Origin: Lysobacterales bacterium
GTDB taxonomy: Bacteria > Pseudomonadota > Gammaproteobacteria > Xanthomonadales > Rhodanobacteraceae
Length of the DNA stretch: 7,598 nt
Reading direction: 5' to 3'
NCBI GenBank assembly: GCA_013298265.1
Contig: JAAFHE010000158.1
Coordinates: forward strand, 1 to 7,598
Below are positions 1-6,877 of this stretch, piece after piece (position 1 is the first letter of the stretch; each line of letters begins with the position of its first letter). The position numbers and the translations under genes were made by a program. Under the pieces are notes generated by a model. That model was not told the DNA's origin and did no database searches. It worked only from the letters and a program-made list of their open reading frames with translations.

Positions 1-296
1 GCGATGGCCAGGGCTTCCTCGTGATAACGCAGGGAGTCGGGGCTGAGGCTCAGGCTGCGGATCGCGTCGGTGACGCTGATCAGCACAACGCCAATCAGGC
101 GTACCACGAAGGCGCCCGCGAACAGGCGCCCGAGGAAGCGACGCGCTGCCGCACTCGGAAGCGGCGAATCGCGACGCGCCAAGGCTGCCGGGATCCGGGC
201 CGTCGGCCGTGCTGTACGGCGCCGGTCGAAAGCCCAGACAACGCCGATCGCCAGCACCAGGACAACCGCGGCGATTCCCAGCACGAGTTCGATCAT
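1..296 (-). CDS. Membrane protein, N-terminal fragment (possible polymerase or membrane transferase)
   Basis: Only the first 98 codons are visible; the reading frame stays open to the left edge. The ATG overlaps the stop of the upstream glycosyltransferase gene as ATGA (293-296), which fixes the start and suggests translational coupling. The N-terminus is a clear hydrophobic segment (about residues 2-23, rich in Leu, Val, Ala and Ile). A basic, Pro/Ala-rich loop follows (about 24-57), then a second hydrophobic stretch (about 58-76) and a soluble-looking stretch containing SPDSLRYHEE (about 85-94). The pattern suggests a polytopic inner-membrane protein. In Wzx-type polysaccharide loci such a protein is often the Wzy polymerase, and this locus has no other candidate in view. 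The D-x-x-x-YH element after the early membrane segments recalls multi-pass polymerase-like proteins, but that is a weak resemblance. A membrane glycosyltransferase, an acyltransferase or an unrelated membrane protein is equally possible. The gene is confident; the function is not. Confidence 0.75.
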   Translation of the reverse strand, partial: MIELVLGIAAVVLVLAIGVVWAFDRRRTARPTARIPAALARRDSPLPSAAARRFLGRLFAGAFVVRLIGVVLISVTDAIRSLSLSPDSLRYHEEALAI

Positions 297-1504
297 GGCC
301 GCCGTTCCCGGGCGAGCAGCCTGCGATACACGCCGTCATAGCGATCGACGCCTTCGTGCAGCGAAAACTGCGACAGCGCGACAGCGCGACAGCGCGCCGC
401 AAGCCCGGCATCGCTCCAGAGCGACTGCAGTTGGCAGAACGACTGCTCGATCGTGCCCGCATCGAAGTCGCGCAGGAGAACTCCCGCGAGCCCGTCTCCC
501 AGCAGCGCGTCCATGTCGCCGATACCGGTATTGCCCACTACGGGAACACCCACGGCCAGGTACTCGCCGACCTTGGTGGGGCAACTGGCCAGCTTGGAGA
601 AATGCGGACGGATGAAGGACAGTGCCACGTCAAAACGCGCGATCTCGGCCGGCACCTGGTCCGGACTGCAGGCAGTGATCGCGATGCTGTCCGGAGGCAG
701 TCCGTGCCGTGCCGCCAGCGCCAGGACCGGTGCTGCGTCGCTGCGCGATACGAGCCTCAGGCGGCTGCCGGGAAACCGGGCCAGCGCAGCGGCGAAATAA
801 CCCACGATGCGTTCGGGCAGGTATTCGGCGCTGAGTGAGCCGACATAGCCGAACACACGCTGCGGGCCAGGTGCGCTCATCCCCGGTACAAACCGGTCCG
901 TGTCGACGCAGGTCGGGATCGTCGTCATGGGCGGCGGCGAACGACCGCGCCAGACCGTGAAATCGCGCAGCGCTTGCGCGCCGCGGTCGCTGAGGGAAAT
1001 GATGGCGCCGCTCGCGCGCAGCACCCGCCCTTCCAGCCGCTTGGCCAGGCGGTATACAAGGCCGCCTTCGCGCAGGCGGCCGCGATAGACTTTTTCATCG
1101 ACCCAGAAGCCGCGCAGATCGTTGACGAAGGGCAGCCCGGTCCGGCGCGAGAGCCGCCATGCGATCAGCGCCGGAATGAAGCTGCGCGCATGCACCAGGC
1201 GCATCGCCCGGGTGCGCAGCAGGCGCCGGGCGACGGCCGCGCCGTTCAGCACATCCAGCAACGCGGACAGCGCGCCCCAGCGACGATGCGCAGGCACACC
1301 GTGCCAGGCGATGCCGAGTGCCGCAAGACGCGCGCGCGTTGCCGCGGCGTCCGCCGTTGCCGCGGACGGTCGCTCGAACGTCAGCAGGGTGAAGCGGTAT
1401 CCGCGCTGCGACAGGCCCTGCAGATAGTTCAGCACCTGAGAGTGGACCAGCGGCTCGTCGATGCCGTTGTACGAGAGGTAGAGCACGTCAATGACGTCGG
1501 CCAC
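293..1504 (-). CDS. Glycosyltransferase, GT4-like (GT-B fold)
   Basis: The predicted product has 403 residues, normal for this family, and probably transfers a sugar from a nucleotide-sugar donor to the growing lipid-linked polysaccharide unit at the cytoplasmic membrane face. The N-terminal acceptor domain begins with VLYLSYNGIDEPL followed by SQV (about 7-24), a signature of GT4 enzymes in surface polysaccharide loci. RGFWVDE lies at 131-137. The domain linker carries IPTCVDTDRF (196-205). The C-terminal donor-binding domain begins at FGYVGSL (218-224) and carries SCPTKVGEYLAVGVPVV (307-323), where E314 corresponds to the usual second Glu of the GT4 donor motif. The chosen start is GTG at 1504, preceded by GAGG with 9-base spacing; it overlaps the upstream gene by 17 bases. 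A GTG at 1486, one base past the upstream stop, is possible but lacks a visible ribosome binding site and trims the first beta strand. An 8-base tandem repeat lies near the 3' end. Donor and acceptor sugars cannot be read from sequence. Confidence 0.93.
   Translation of the reverse strand: MADVIDVLYLSYNGIDEPLVHSQVLNYLQGLSQRGYRFTLLTFERPSAATADAAATRARLAALGIAWHGVPAHRRWGALSALLDVLNGAAVARRLLRTRAMRLVHARSFIPALIAWRLSRRTGLPFVNDLRGFWVDEKVYRGRLREGGLVYRLAKRLEGRVLRASGAIISLSDRGAQALRDFTVWRGRSPPPMTTIPTCVDTDRFVPGMSAPGPQRVFGYVGSLSAEYLPERIVGYFAAALARFPGSRLRLVSRSDAAPVLALAARHGLPPDSIAITACSPDQVPAEIARFDVALSFIRPHFSKLASCPTKVGEYLAVGVPVVGNTGIGDMDALLGDGLAGVLLRDFDAGTIEQSFCQLQSLWSDAGLAARCRAVALSQFSLHEGVDRYDGVYRRLLARERRP
371..396. 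repeat. 8-base tandem repeat, just over three copies
   Basis: The unit ACAGCGCG (plus strand) occurs three times in perfect tandem at 373-380, 381-388 and 389-396. The two bases before the first copy also match the end of the unit. It lies inside the glycosyltransferase gene and encodes roughly residues 370-378 of the product (A-R-C-R-A-V-A-L-S). The unit length is not a multiple of three, so gain or loss of one copy would shift the frame for the last 25 or so residues and misplace the stop that overlaps the next start. Whether it actually varies is unknown. Confidence 0.85.
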
Positions 1505-2576
1505 GGGCGGCGACCTCGCGCAGGATTTCGACGAACCGCGGACCTTGCTGCCGCAACGAAAAACGCGCCTCCACGGCGTGCCGCGCGGCGGTACCGACGC
1601 GTGCGCGCAGGCCGGGGTCTTGGATCAGCCGCTGCAGGACCTGATGCCACTCCTGCGGTTCGCGCACCAGGAATCCTGTTTCTCCGTCGCGGATCAGCTC
1701 GCAGTTGAAACCGATGCGGGTGCAGACCGCCGGCAATCCCACCGCCATGTAGGTGCGCGCCTTGCCGCCGGATTTTCCGAGCGACCATTCCTCCAGCGGC
1801 AAAGGCATCAGGCCGATGTCGAAATCGTGCAACTGTGCCAGTTCGGTATCGAGGTTCCACGGCACGTGTTCAACCGCGATCTGCGCATCGGCAAAGCGTC
1901 CGCCGCCGACGATCCGCAACCGCAGCCCGTCGTGCTCGCGGCTCAGCGCACGCAGCGGCTCGCGGATGAGTTCGAGATATTTCTCGGTGCTGGGCGAACC
2001 CAGCCAGCCGAGCACCACCGACGAGCGGTCACGCAGCGCCGTACGCGCCGTATAGCGCTCCAGGTCCTCTGCCACGTGGAAGGTGCGCGCATCGGCGCAA
2101 TACTCGCCCGCTCGCTCGCGCAGCCAGTCGTTGCCGGCCAGCACGCAATCGGCCAGGCGGAAAATTTCCAGGAGCCGATGCGGCCGCTTGAACACGTCGG
2201 CCAGCGGCGTGTGCGGACTTGGCTTGAACAGGAACAGGGCGTCGTCGTAGTCGAAAATCAGCGGAATGCCGCGCCGATGCAGCACGCGTTCCAGCCACGG
2301 CGCACCGAACGGCAGGCATTCACGCTGCAGGAATACCAGATCGTAGCCGCCGGCGCCGAGTACGGTGGCCACGCGACGCGCCACCGCCCAGGCGGTATGC
2401 AGGGCTTTCAATGGCGTGCCGCCGCTGCGATTGATGGCGCGGTAGGCAGGCGGCGCCATGAACGGCTGTACGCGGTAGCCGATCCCCGCCGCTTCCAGGT
2501 AAGGCAGATATTGGTAGACGCGATAGCGGCTGCTTGCGCCCTCGGACGGATACTTGGTGAGGAAGAGGACGTTCAC
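1488..2576 (-). CDS. Glycosyltransferase, GT4-like (GT-B fold)
   Basis: The predicted product has 362 residues and is a probable retaining glycosyltransferase of the polysaccharide assembly pathway, acting at the cytoplasmic membrane face. The N-terminus VLFLTKYPSEGASSRYRV (3-20) is typical of a GT4 branch in which SSRxRV follows the first beta strand. FDYDDA (108-113) is a conserved acidic patch of that branch, and WLGSPSTEKYL (191-201) opens the C-terminal Rossmann domain. The donor-site region is EEWSLGKSGGKARTYMAVG (262-280), matching the usual GK-x-K-x-YMA-x-G pattern. The Glu usually found just before YMA is Thr (T275) here. The start is GTG at 2576, overlapping the upstream stop as GTGA (2573-2576), with AGGGG 4 bases upstream. 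The 3' end overlaps the next glycosyltransferase gene. This is a different subfamily from its two GT4-like neighbours, so it probably forms its own linkage. Substrates are not predictable. Confidence 0.93.
   Translation of the reverse strand: MNVLFLTKYPSEGASSRYRVYQYLPYLEAAGIGYRVQPFMAPPAYRAINRSGGTPLKALHTAWAVARRVATVLGAGGYDLVFLQRECLPFGAPWLERVLHRRGIPLIFDYDDALFLFKPSPHTPLADVFKRPHRLLEIFRLADCVLAGNDWLRERAGEYCADARTFHVAEDLERYTARTALRDRSSVVLGWLGSPSTEKYLELIREPLRALSREHDGLRLRIVGGGRFADAQIAVEHVPWNLDTELAQLHDFDIGLMPLPLEEWSLGKSGGKARTYMAVGLPAVCTRIGFNCELIRDGETGFLVREPQEWHQVLQRLIQDPGLRARVGTAARHAVEARFSLRQQGPRFVEILREVAARGRRH
1514..1517 (-). promoter_or_regulatory. Ribosome binding site for the 293-1504 glycosyltransferase
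   Basis: GAGG on the minus strand lies 9 bases upstream of GTG at 1504, inside the 3' end of the preceding gene. The alternative GTG at 1486 has nothing similar, so the longer form with its intact first beta strand is preferred. Confidence 0.45.
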
Positions 2577-3658
2577 CGCGCCCCTGGCCGGCCGACGACT
2601 TCCTCGAACAGGTGCGCCAGCCGGCGCGCATTGACGGCGGGATCGTGATGCGTTCGCGCATAGGCCTGTGCGCGCGCGCCGATCTGTGCCCGCGTTTCCT
2701 CATTGGCCAACAGGTCGCGCAGATCGCGTTCCAACCCGGACAGGTCGCCGGGCACACTACCCAGGCGCTCGCGCGCGATCGTGCCGCCCGGATCGAAATG
2801 CAGTGACAGCGTCGGCGTACCTTGCAGCCAGGCCTGGATGAAGTTGTTGCCGAAACCTTCCGGGTCACAGGTATGGACCAGGGTCACGGCCGCGGCCAGC
2901 ACGCCGTTGACCTCGGCCGGCGTCCTGGCGCCGAGGTAATGAAAGTTCGCCGGCCGGTCCGCACCGTGCGCGATCCAGCGATAGCGGGGACTCACCACGT
3001 CCCCGATCATCAGGAAATCGACGTCCAGATCGGCGCAGCGCCGCGCCAGTTCGACGTAGGCGCCCGGGTTCTTGTAGTCCTTGATCTGCGCCACCCAGGC
3101 GACAAAACGGCGCGGCCAATGGAATGGCAGCGGCGTCGCTTCCATCGAGTCCGGGATATGGCAGCGCAACGGCACAGGGAGACGCGCCGTGTAGTCCGGA
3201 TTGAGCGACACGGCCGCGGCTACCCAGCGGAAACCACTCCAGTTCCACCGGCTCCGGAGGCGCTGCCAGACCACCGAGGCCAGCCGCCGCGGCGTCCAGC
3301 GTGCGTGTTTGGCGTGGTAGCTGAAAGCGCTGACATCCTGCAGGCTCGAGGCCGCGAACACGAGCGGCACGCCGGCGCGCGCAGCCGTGCGCGCGGTCGT
3401 GCGCAGGCCTGCCTTGTTGTGCCGCAAGTAGATGACATCGGGCCGCACCCGGGCGATCAGCTCGGCAGTCTGGGCCGCGTCGCCGGGCGTCCAGCGTTCG
3501 ATGGCATAGGCTGCCGGCGGCGTAACGGCAACCCCACCGGCGGCGCCGTAGCACACCTCGTGACCGATTGCCGCGAGCTGCCGGGCCGTCAGGTCGCACT
3601 GGATTTCGATGCCGCCAAGTGCGCGGCTCAGATGCTTGGCGAGGATCAGCACGCGCAT
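2573..3658 (-). CDS. Glycosyltransferase, GT4-like (GT-B fold)
   Basis: The predicted product has 361 residues. The start is ATG at 3658, chosen because MRVLILAK begins the first beta strand of a GT-B protein and is followed by GGIE (15-18), a usual N-terminal glycine motif. The frame stays open a further 56 codons to 3826, but that stretch is Arg/Pro-rich, looks non-coding and lies on top of the methyltransferase gene. NPDYTARL (153-160) and HIPDSME (167-173) mark the hinge. The donor-binding domain has WVAQIKDYKNP (188-198) and EGFGNNFIQAWLQGTPTLSL (267-286). In that motif E267 is present, but the second Glu of the textbook EX7E is Gln (Q275). The E-G-F-x-N-x-FIQAW form is, from memory, seen in a branch of GT4-like enzymes, so the protein is probably active. 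The gene overlaps the upstream methyltransferase by 13 bases and the downstream gene by 4. No strong ribosome binding site is visible, suggesting dependence on upstream translation. Role: one step in assembling the repeat unit. Confidence 0.92.
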   Translation of the reverse strand: MRVLILAKHLSRALGGIEIQCDLTARQLAAIGHEVCYGAAGGVAVTPPAAYAIERWTPGDAAQTAELIARVRPDVIYLRHNKAGLRTTARTAARAGVPLVFAASSLQDVSAFSYHAKHARWTPRRLASVVWQRLRSRWNWSGFRWVAAAVSLNPDYTARLPVPLRCHIPDSMEATPLPFHWPRRFVAWVAQIKDYKNPGAYVELARRCADLDVDFLMIGDVVSPRYRWIAHGADRPANFHYLGARTPAEVNGVLAAAVTLVHTCDPEGFGNNFIQAWLQGTPTLSLHFDPGGTIARERLGSVPGDLSGLERDLRDLLANEETRAQIGARAQAYARTHHDPAVNARRLAHLFEEVVGRPGAR

Positions 3659-4545
3659 TGCGGCCGCACCGACGCGATGACGAGGGCATGACTGCGGTCG
3701 TCGGGACGGGCCACCGCGCGTACGGCGAGATTCCAGCCTCGCGCCAGGCGATAGACCAGTTTCGCCAGGCGGTTCCGGTACGGCGAGGCGTTCGCCTCCA
3801 GCACATAGAAATGACCGTAGCCCCATTGGCCCAGCAGATCGACGATGGCGTCGCTGCCACCGGCGCCGCCCGCATGATGGGATTCGAACAGCACCAGCGG
3901 CTGATGTCGCAGCAGCGTCTGCTGCAGGCCGGCCAGGGCCTGGATTTCGTGGCCTTCGATGTCGAGCTTCACCAGCAGTAGCGGCAGCTGCGCCGGAATT
4001 TCACCGTCGAGCACATCGTCGCCGCGCTCCAGCTGCACAGGAAAGCTGCGCGTCGCCGTGGCGGCGAGCGACTGCGTCACGCCGGAACGGCCCAGGTTGC
4101 CGTCCAGGTTGGCATGGAAGGTCATCGGCGCCGGCACGTCACTGAGTCCCAAAGGAAACAACCGCACATTGTCCACCTGGTTCATCAGCATATTCGCCTC
4201 GAACAGCTTGATGCAGACCGGGTTGGGCTCGAAGGCGTATACCTGCGCGAACCGCCGCGACAGCCACAGAGCGTGGTTGCCGATATTGGCACCGACATCC
4301 AACGCGGCACCGCTGCGAAAAGCGCCCGCGTCGGCCGCGAGGAAGTGATCGAAGATGGCCCGCAGCAGCACATCTTCATACCACCCGTGCGCGATGACGT
4401 GATCGCCGATGTCATCGCCGGGGAAGCAGGCAATGCGCGCCGCGCCCTGTCGCCGGCGTCGTTGCGCGAGCAGGCGAACCAGAGCGCGGCGCGCCAGGCG
4501 CGCGAGATACGCGACCGGCTTCAGCTGAAGCAGCACGCGCGTCAT
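3646..4545 (-). CDS. FkbM family methyltransferase (second copy)
   Basis: The predicted product has 299 residues and is a probable S-adenosylmethionine-dependent O-methyltransferase. FkbM-family enzymes methylate hydroxyl groups; in polysaccharide loci the likely target is a sugar of the repeat unit. The N-terminus (about 11-33) is a strongly basic amphipathic stretch with RRRRQ, which may hold the enzyme at the membrane. The catalytic domain has motif I LDVGANIGNH (82-91) for cofactor binding, AFEPNP (104-109) with the acidic residue expected to contact the ribose, LFEANMLMN (114-122) and KLDIEGHE (193-200), a hallmark of FkbM proteins. A C-terminal extension (about 241-292) ends in PDDRSHALVIAS and is shared with the paralogue at 6878-7597. 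The ATG overlaps the preceding stop as ATGA (4542-4545), with GGGG 5 bases upstream. An upstream in-frame extension to 4836 is antisense-like shadow and was excluded. Which hydroxyl is methylated is unknown. Confidence 0.92.
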   Translation of the reverse strand: MTRVLLQLKPVAYLARLARRALVRLLAQRRRRQGAARIACFPGDDIGDHVIAHGWYEDVLLRAIFDHFLAADAGAFRSGAALDVGANIGNHALWLSRRFAQVYAFEPNPVCIKLFEANMLMNQVDNVRLFPLGLSDVPAPMTFHANLDGNLGRSGVTQSLAATATRSFPVQLERGDDVLDGEIPAQLPLLLVKLDIEGHEIQALAGLQQTLLRHQPLVLFESHHAGGAGGSDAIVDLLGQWGYGHFYVLEANASPYRNRLAKLVYRLARGWNLAVRAVARPDDRSHALVIASVRPQCAC

Positions 4546-5363
4546 GTCAACCCCAGACGCCGCAGCGCCAGCAAGGCCAGACGCAGCGGGAACCGTATCA
4601 ACTGCCTTGCGAGCGAGCGCCAGGCCGCGAACGAGAAAGGCCGGCGCAGGGTGATGATCGCGGGCTTGGTCACGTAGCTGACGCAGGTGACGAGATCGGG
4701 GGCCGGCCCACGCTTGCGCAGCGTGAGTCCGTCGGCTGAATAGCAGGATTCCTTGGTGATCCGGTTGCTCGCGTAAAAGCCACCGCTCCGCGCCAGGCGG
4801 GCGAGGAAGGTCCATTCGCGCTGGTAGCGGCCCCACGTCGAGAAGCGCACGCCGGCCAGACGCCGCGCCGCAATCACATGCATCACATCGGCGCCGAAAA
4901 GGCGGCGGATCTGCATGTCGTCATACCAGTCGTAGACGCCGTCGGCAGCGGGCCAGCGTTCGGATCCGGGCAGGTTGCCTCCGGTGAAACGGCAGCGGCT
5001 GACGAACCATCCTACCCTTTCGTGCTTTTTCCACATGTCCGTAACATAGCAAAAGAAATCGGCAGTGACGCTATCGTCGTCGTCGACGAACGCAACGAGG
5101 TCGACCGATTGGGACAGTGCGATATCGAGCGCGATGTTGCGCGTGATCAGCGGGCCGAGGTTGCGCGGGTTGCGCCGGAACGCCAGTCGCCCGGGCTGCG
5201 CGTCGATGTCCGCCGCGGTGATGGGCGGATCGGAAGCATCGTCGATGACGACATGGATCCAGTCGAGCGGCGTGTCCTGTTGCTCCAGCGCGCGATGCAG
5301 CCGCTGCAGGCTGTCGCGCCGATTGTGACTCGCGGTCAGCACGCCCAGCCTTGGCGCGGTCAT
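4542..5363 (-). CDS. Glycosyltransferase family 2 (GT-A fold)
   Basis: The predicted product has 273 residues and is a probable inverting glycosyltransferase that uses a nucleotide-sugar donor with a divalent metal. The N-terminus LGVLTASHNRRDSLQRLHRA (6-25) is the standard opening of GT2 proteins. VVIDDASDPP (38-47) holds the acidic pair that contacts the nucleotide, and RNPRNLGPLITRNIALD (64-80) is the usual segment after it. AFVDDDDSV (91-99) supplies the DxD metal site. REW (182-184) may hold the catalytic acidic residue, but that is a guess. There is no transmembrane segment. The C-terminus (about 240-272) is basic and amphipathic and may bind the membrane. The ATG at 5363 overlaps the flippase stop as ATGA and has a run of seven G 4 bases upstream. 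The frame stays open upstream to 5720 but that part lies inside the flippase gene. The gene sits between flippase and methyltransferase genes, as expected of a repeat-unit glycosyltransferase. Confidence 0.93.
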   Translation of the reverse strand: MTAPRLGVLTASHNRRDSLQRLHRALEQQDTPLDWIHVVIDDASDPPITAADIDAQPGRLAFRRNPRNLGPLITRNIALDIALSQSVDLVAFVDDDDSVTADFFCYVTDMWKKHERVGWFVSRCRFTGGNLPGSERWPAADGVYDWYDDMQIRRLFGADVMHVIAARRLAGVRFSTWGRYQREWTFLARLARSGGFYASNRITKESCYSADGLTLRKRGPAPDLVTCVSYVTKPAIITLRRPFSFAAWRSLARQLIRFPLRLALLALRRLGLT

Positions 5364-6838
5364 GGCGCCCCCCCGCGGCGGCGCAGCAACCTGGCGCAGG
5401 CATCGGCCGCGAGTTCGCGAAAACGCGAGTCGGTCCAGGCCAATGCGAACCATATCGCCAGGACTGCTGCACCCAGGGCGTAGCGCCACAGCGGGGCCGG
5501 CGCTTGCGACAAGGCGCCCGCCGCCAGGGCGACAGCGAGGACGCCGGCAGCCATGGCCCGCAACGAAGACCCCGCGAACGTGAAGGAGAAACTGCGCCGG
5601 GCGCACAGGTATACCGCTGCCGCACTGATGGCCTGCGACGCCAGATAGGCGCCGGCCACACCCATGAGTGCGTAGCGCGGCAGCAGGATCCAACTCAATG
5701 CAAGAAAGGCGCTCGCCCACAGCACGTAGGTCAGCGTATAGGCAAGCAACCGGCGCCGCGCCAGGAACGCCATGCCCATCGCCTCGGCCAGGACCCGGAA
5801 CAGATCGCCCGGCAGGAGGAGGAGAAGCAGGGCCGCCGCGGGGCTGAATTCGGCACTGAACAGCAGGAGCATCAGATCATCCCCTGTCGCCATCAGGGTG
5901 ATGATCAGCGGCGGCAACAGATAGAAGTACAGGCTGATCGCCTCGTTGATCCGGACCTGCAGATCCTCGTCGCGACAGGCCACCAGGCTGGGAAAGTAGA
6001 AGCTGCTGGCGGATGAATAGATAGCACCAAAGTACACACTGGAAACTTTCCAGGCCACGGAGAAGATTCCGTTGTCGCCAAGTCCGCGCGCGGCAATGAT
6101 CCAGCGCGACACGATGACGATGGTGAGCACGCCGACGGCCACCATGAAAAGTCCGTTGATGCCATAGCCCGCGTTGGTGCCGACTTCGCGCCAGGAGAAC
6201 GCCGCAACGCGCGGCAGGATGCCGGTACCGGGCAGCGCGCGCCGTACCGTGGCGATCTGCAACGCCAGTTTCAGCAACTGCAGTCCACTGAACGCCAGGG
6301 CTGCGCCGAGCAGGTCCAGTCGAAGCACAAGAATCACGAAAAGCACGAGGCCCAGGACGTCCGAGACGACCTGGGCGGTAACGATGGGCCGGACCAGCTG
6401 ACAGCCGCTCAGCAAACCCCGGTAGGTCTGCGCCATGATCGCGAGGGGCACGCTGATCAGCGTGATCGCGACCAGGGAGGCATGCTGTCCGCCATCGGCG
6501 AACAGGGCATTGGAAATCGGCTGCGCCAATATCACGCTCGCGCTGGCGCCCAGGCTCGCGACCACCGTGAGAAAGATCAGTGATGTGGACAATTGCCGCG
6601 CCAGCGCCTCGCGGTCGTCTCTGCTGCGCGCTTCGGCGATGCGACGCACGATGCCGTTGTAGAAACCCAGGCCGGCGAGGGAATAGAGCAGGTTCCAGGC
6701 ATTGGTGAGCTGGTTGAGGACCCCCGTGCCCTCCGGCCCAAGCATGACCGCGCCGAGCTTGCCCTTGGCCACCTGCGTGAGCGTGCCGATGACGGACCCG
6801 GCGGAGAACAGTGCGATTGCCTTGGCGAAGCGTTTCAC
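5360..6838 (-). CDS. wzx: Polysaccharide repeat-unit flippase (Wzx-like oligosaccharide translocase)
   Basis: The predicted product has 492 residues and is an integral inner-membrane protein that would move the lipid-linked repeat unit from the cytoplasmic to the periplasmic face. It shows about 12 to 15 hydrophobic stretches, for example near 84-108, 121-144, 158-182, 227-248, 322-343, 365-385, 390-411, 425-445 and 452-469. The N-terminus KRFAKAIALFSAGSVIGTL (2-20) and LGAVMLGPEGTGVLNQL (28-44) match the first helices of Wzx/MATE-superfamily polysaccharide transporters. The conserved pattern FSAEFSPAA (327-335), then LFRVLAEAMGMAFLARRR (346-363), is also typical. The chosen start is GTG at 6838, with GGGG 6 bases upstream and the first helix right after it. 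A GTG at 6871 would add 11 residues but has a poorer ribosome binding site. The gene is separated by about 40 bases from the upstream methyltransferase gene and overlaps the next start by 4. Substrate is set by the locus, not readable here. The symbol is a class name, not proof of orthology. Confidence 0.88.
   Translation of the reverse strand: MKRFAKAIALFSAGSVIGTLTQVAKGKLGAVMLGPEGTGVLNQLTNAWNLLYSLAGLGFYNGIVRRIAEARSRDDREALARQLSTSLIFLTVVASLGASASVILAQPISNALFADGGQHASLVAITLISVPLAIMAQTYRGLLSGCQLVRPIVTAQVVSDVLGLVLFVILVLRLDLLGAALAFSGLQLLKLALQIATVRRALPGTGILPRVAAFSWREVGTNAGYGINGLFMVAVGVLTIVIVSRWIIAARGLGDNGIFSVAWKVSSVYFGAIYSSASSFYFPSLVACRDEDLQVRINEAISLYFYLLPPLIITLMATGDDLMLLLFSAEFSPAAALLLLLLPGDLFRVLAEAMGMAFLARRRLLAYTLTYVLWASAFLALSWILLPRYALMGVAGAYLASQAISAAAVYLCARRSFSFTFAGSSLRAMAAGVLAVALAAGALSQAPAPLWRYALGAAVLAIWFALAWTDSRFRELAADACARLLRRRGGAP
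5368..5374 (-). promoter_or_regulatory. Seven-G tract acting as ribosome binding site for the GT2 gene
   Basis: On the minus strand a run of seven G lies 4 bases before the ATG at 5363. It codes for two Gly codons and the start of an Ala codon near the flippase C-terminus (RRRGGAP, then stop) and is also the only plausible Shine-Dalgarno element for the next gene. Any length change would alter both the flippase tail and the spacing to the ATG. Confidence 0.5.
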
Positions 6839-6844
6839 GAGGCG

Positions 6845-6848
6845 CCCC
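6845..6848 (-). promoter_or_regulatory. Ribosome binding site favouring the GTG start of the flippase gene
   Basis: GGGG on the minus strand lies 6 bases upstream of GTG at 6838. The competing GTG at 6871 has no comparable purine-rich element in the preceding 15 bases. This, together with the flippase N-terminal pattern beginning immediately after 6838, decides the start. Confidence 0.45.
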
Positions 6849-6877
6849 GCTGCGAGGTCCCGCGATGGCACAGGCCG

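Noticed and set aside
1491..2648. Open frame of 385 codons on the plus strand, antisense to a glycosyltransferase gene
   Set aside because: Its translation is rich in Arg, Gln, Ala and His with no domain pattern, and the minus-strand frame is a clear GT4-like protein. Long antisense open frames are common in GC-rich coding DNA.
3659..3826. In-frame N-terminal extension of the 2573-3658 glycosyltransferase
   Set aside because: The extra 56 residues are Arg/Pro/Gly-rich with no similarity to the GT-B N-terminus and lie over the methyltransferase gene; MRVLILAK is a natural start.
4546..4836. In-frame N-terminal extension of the second FkbM protein
   Set aside because: It lies within the GT2 gene in another frame and looks like shadow sequence; the ATGA overlap at 4542-4545 marks the start.
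5020..5062. Locally AT-richer patch within the GT2 gene
   Set aside because: The patch simply encodes Phe, Tyr, Lys, Met and similar residues of the GT2 domain; the frame is intact and there are no repeat or insertion borders.
5364..5720. In-frame N-terminal extension of the GT2 protein
   Set aside because: The extra 119 residues lie inside the flippase gene, have no domain pattern, and the GT2 fold begins right after the ATG at 5363.
5816..5832. Short GGA-type triplet repeat in the flippase gene
   Set aside because: It encodes a run of Leu in a membrane helix; triplet repeats keep the frame and such Leu runs are common in transporters.
6839..6877. Possible promoter in the only intergenic gap
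   Set aside because: About 40 GC-rich bases with a ribosome binding site but no -10 or -35 like elements and no hairpin that looks like a terminator.
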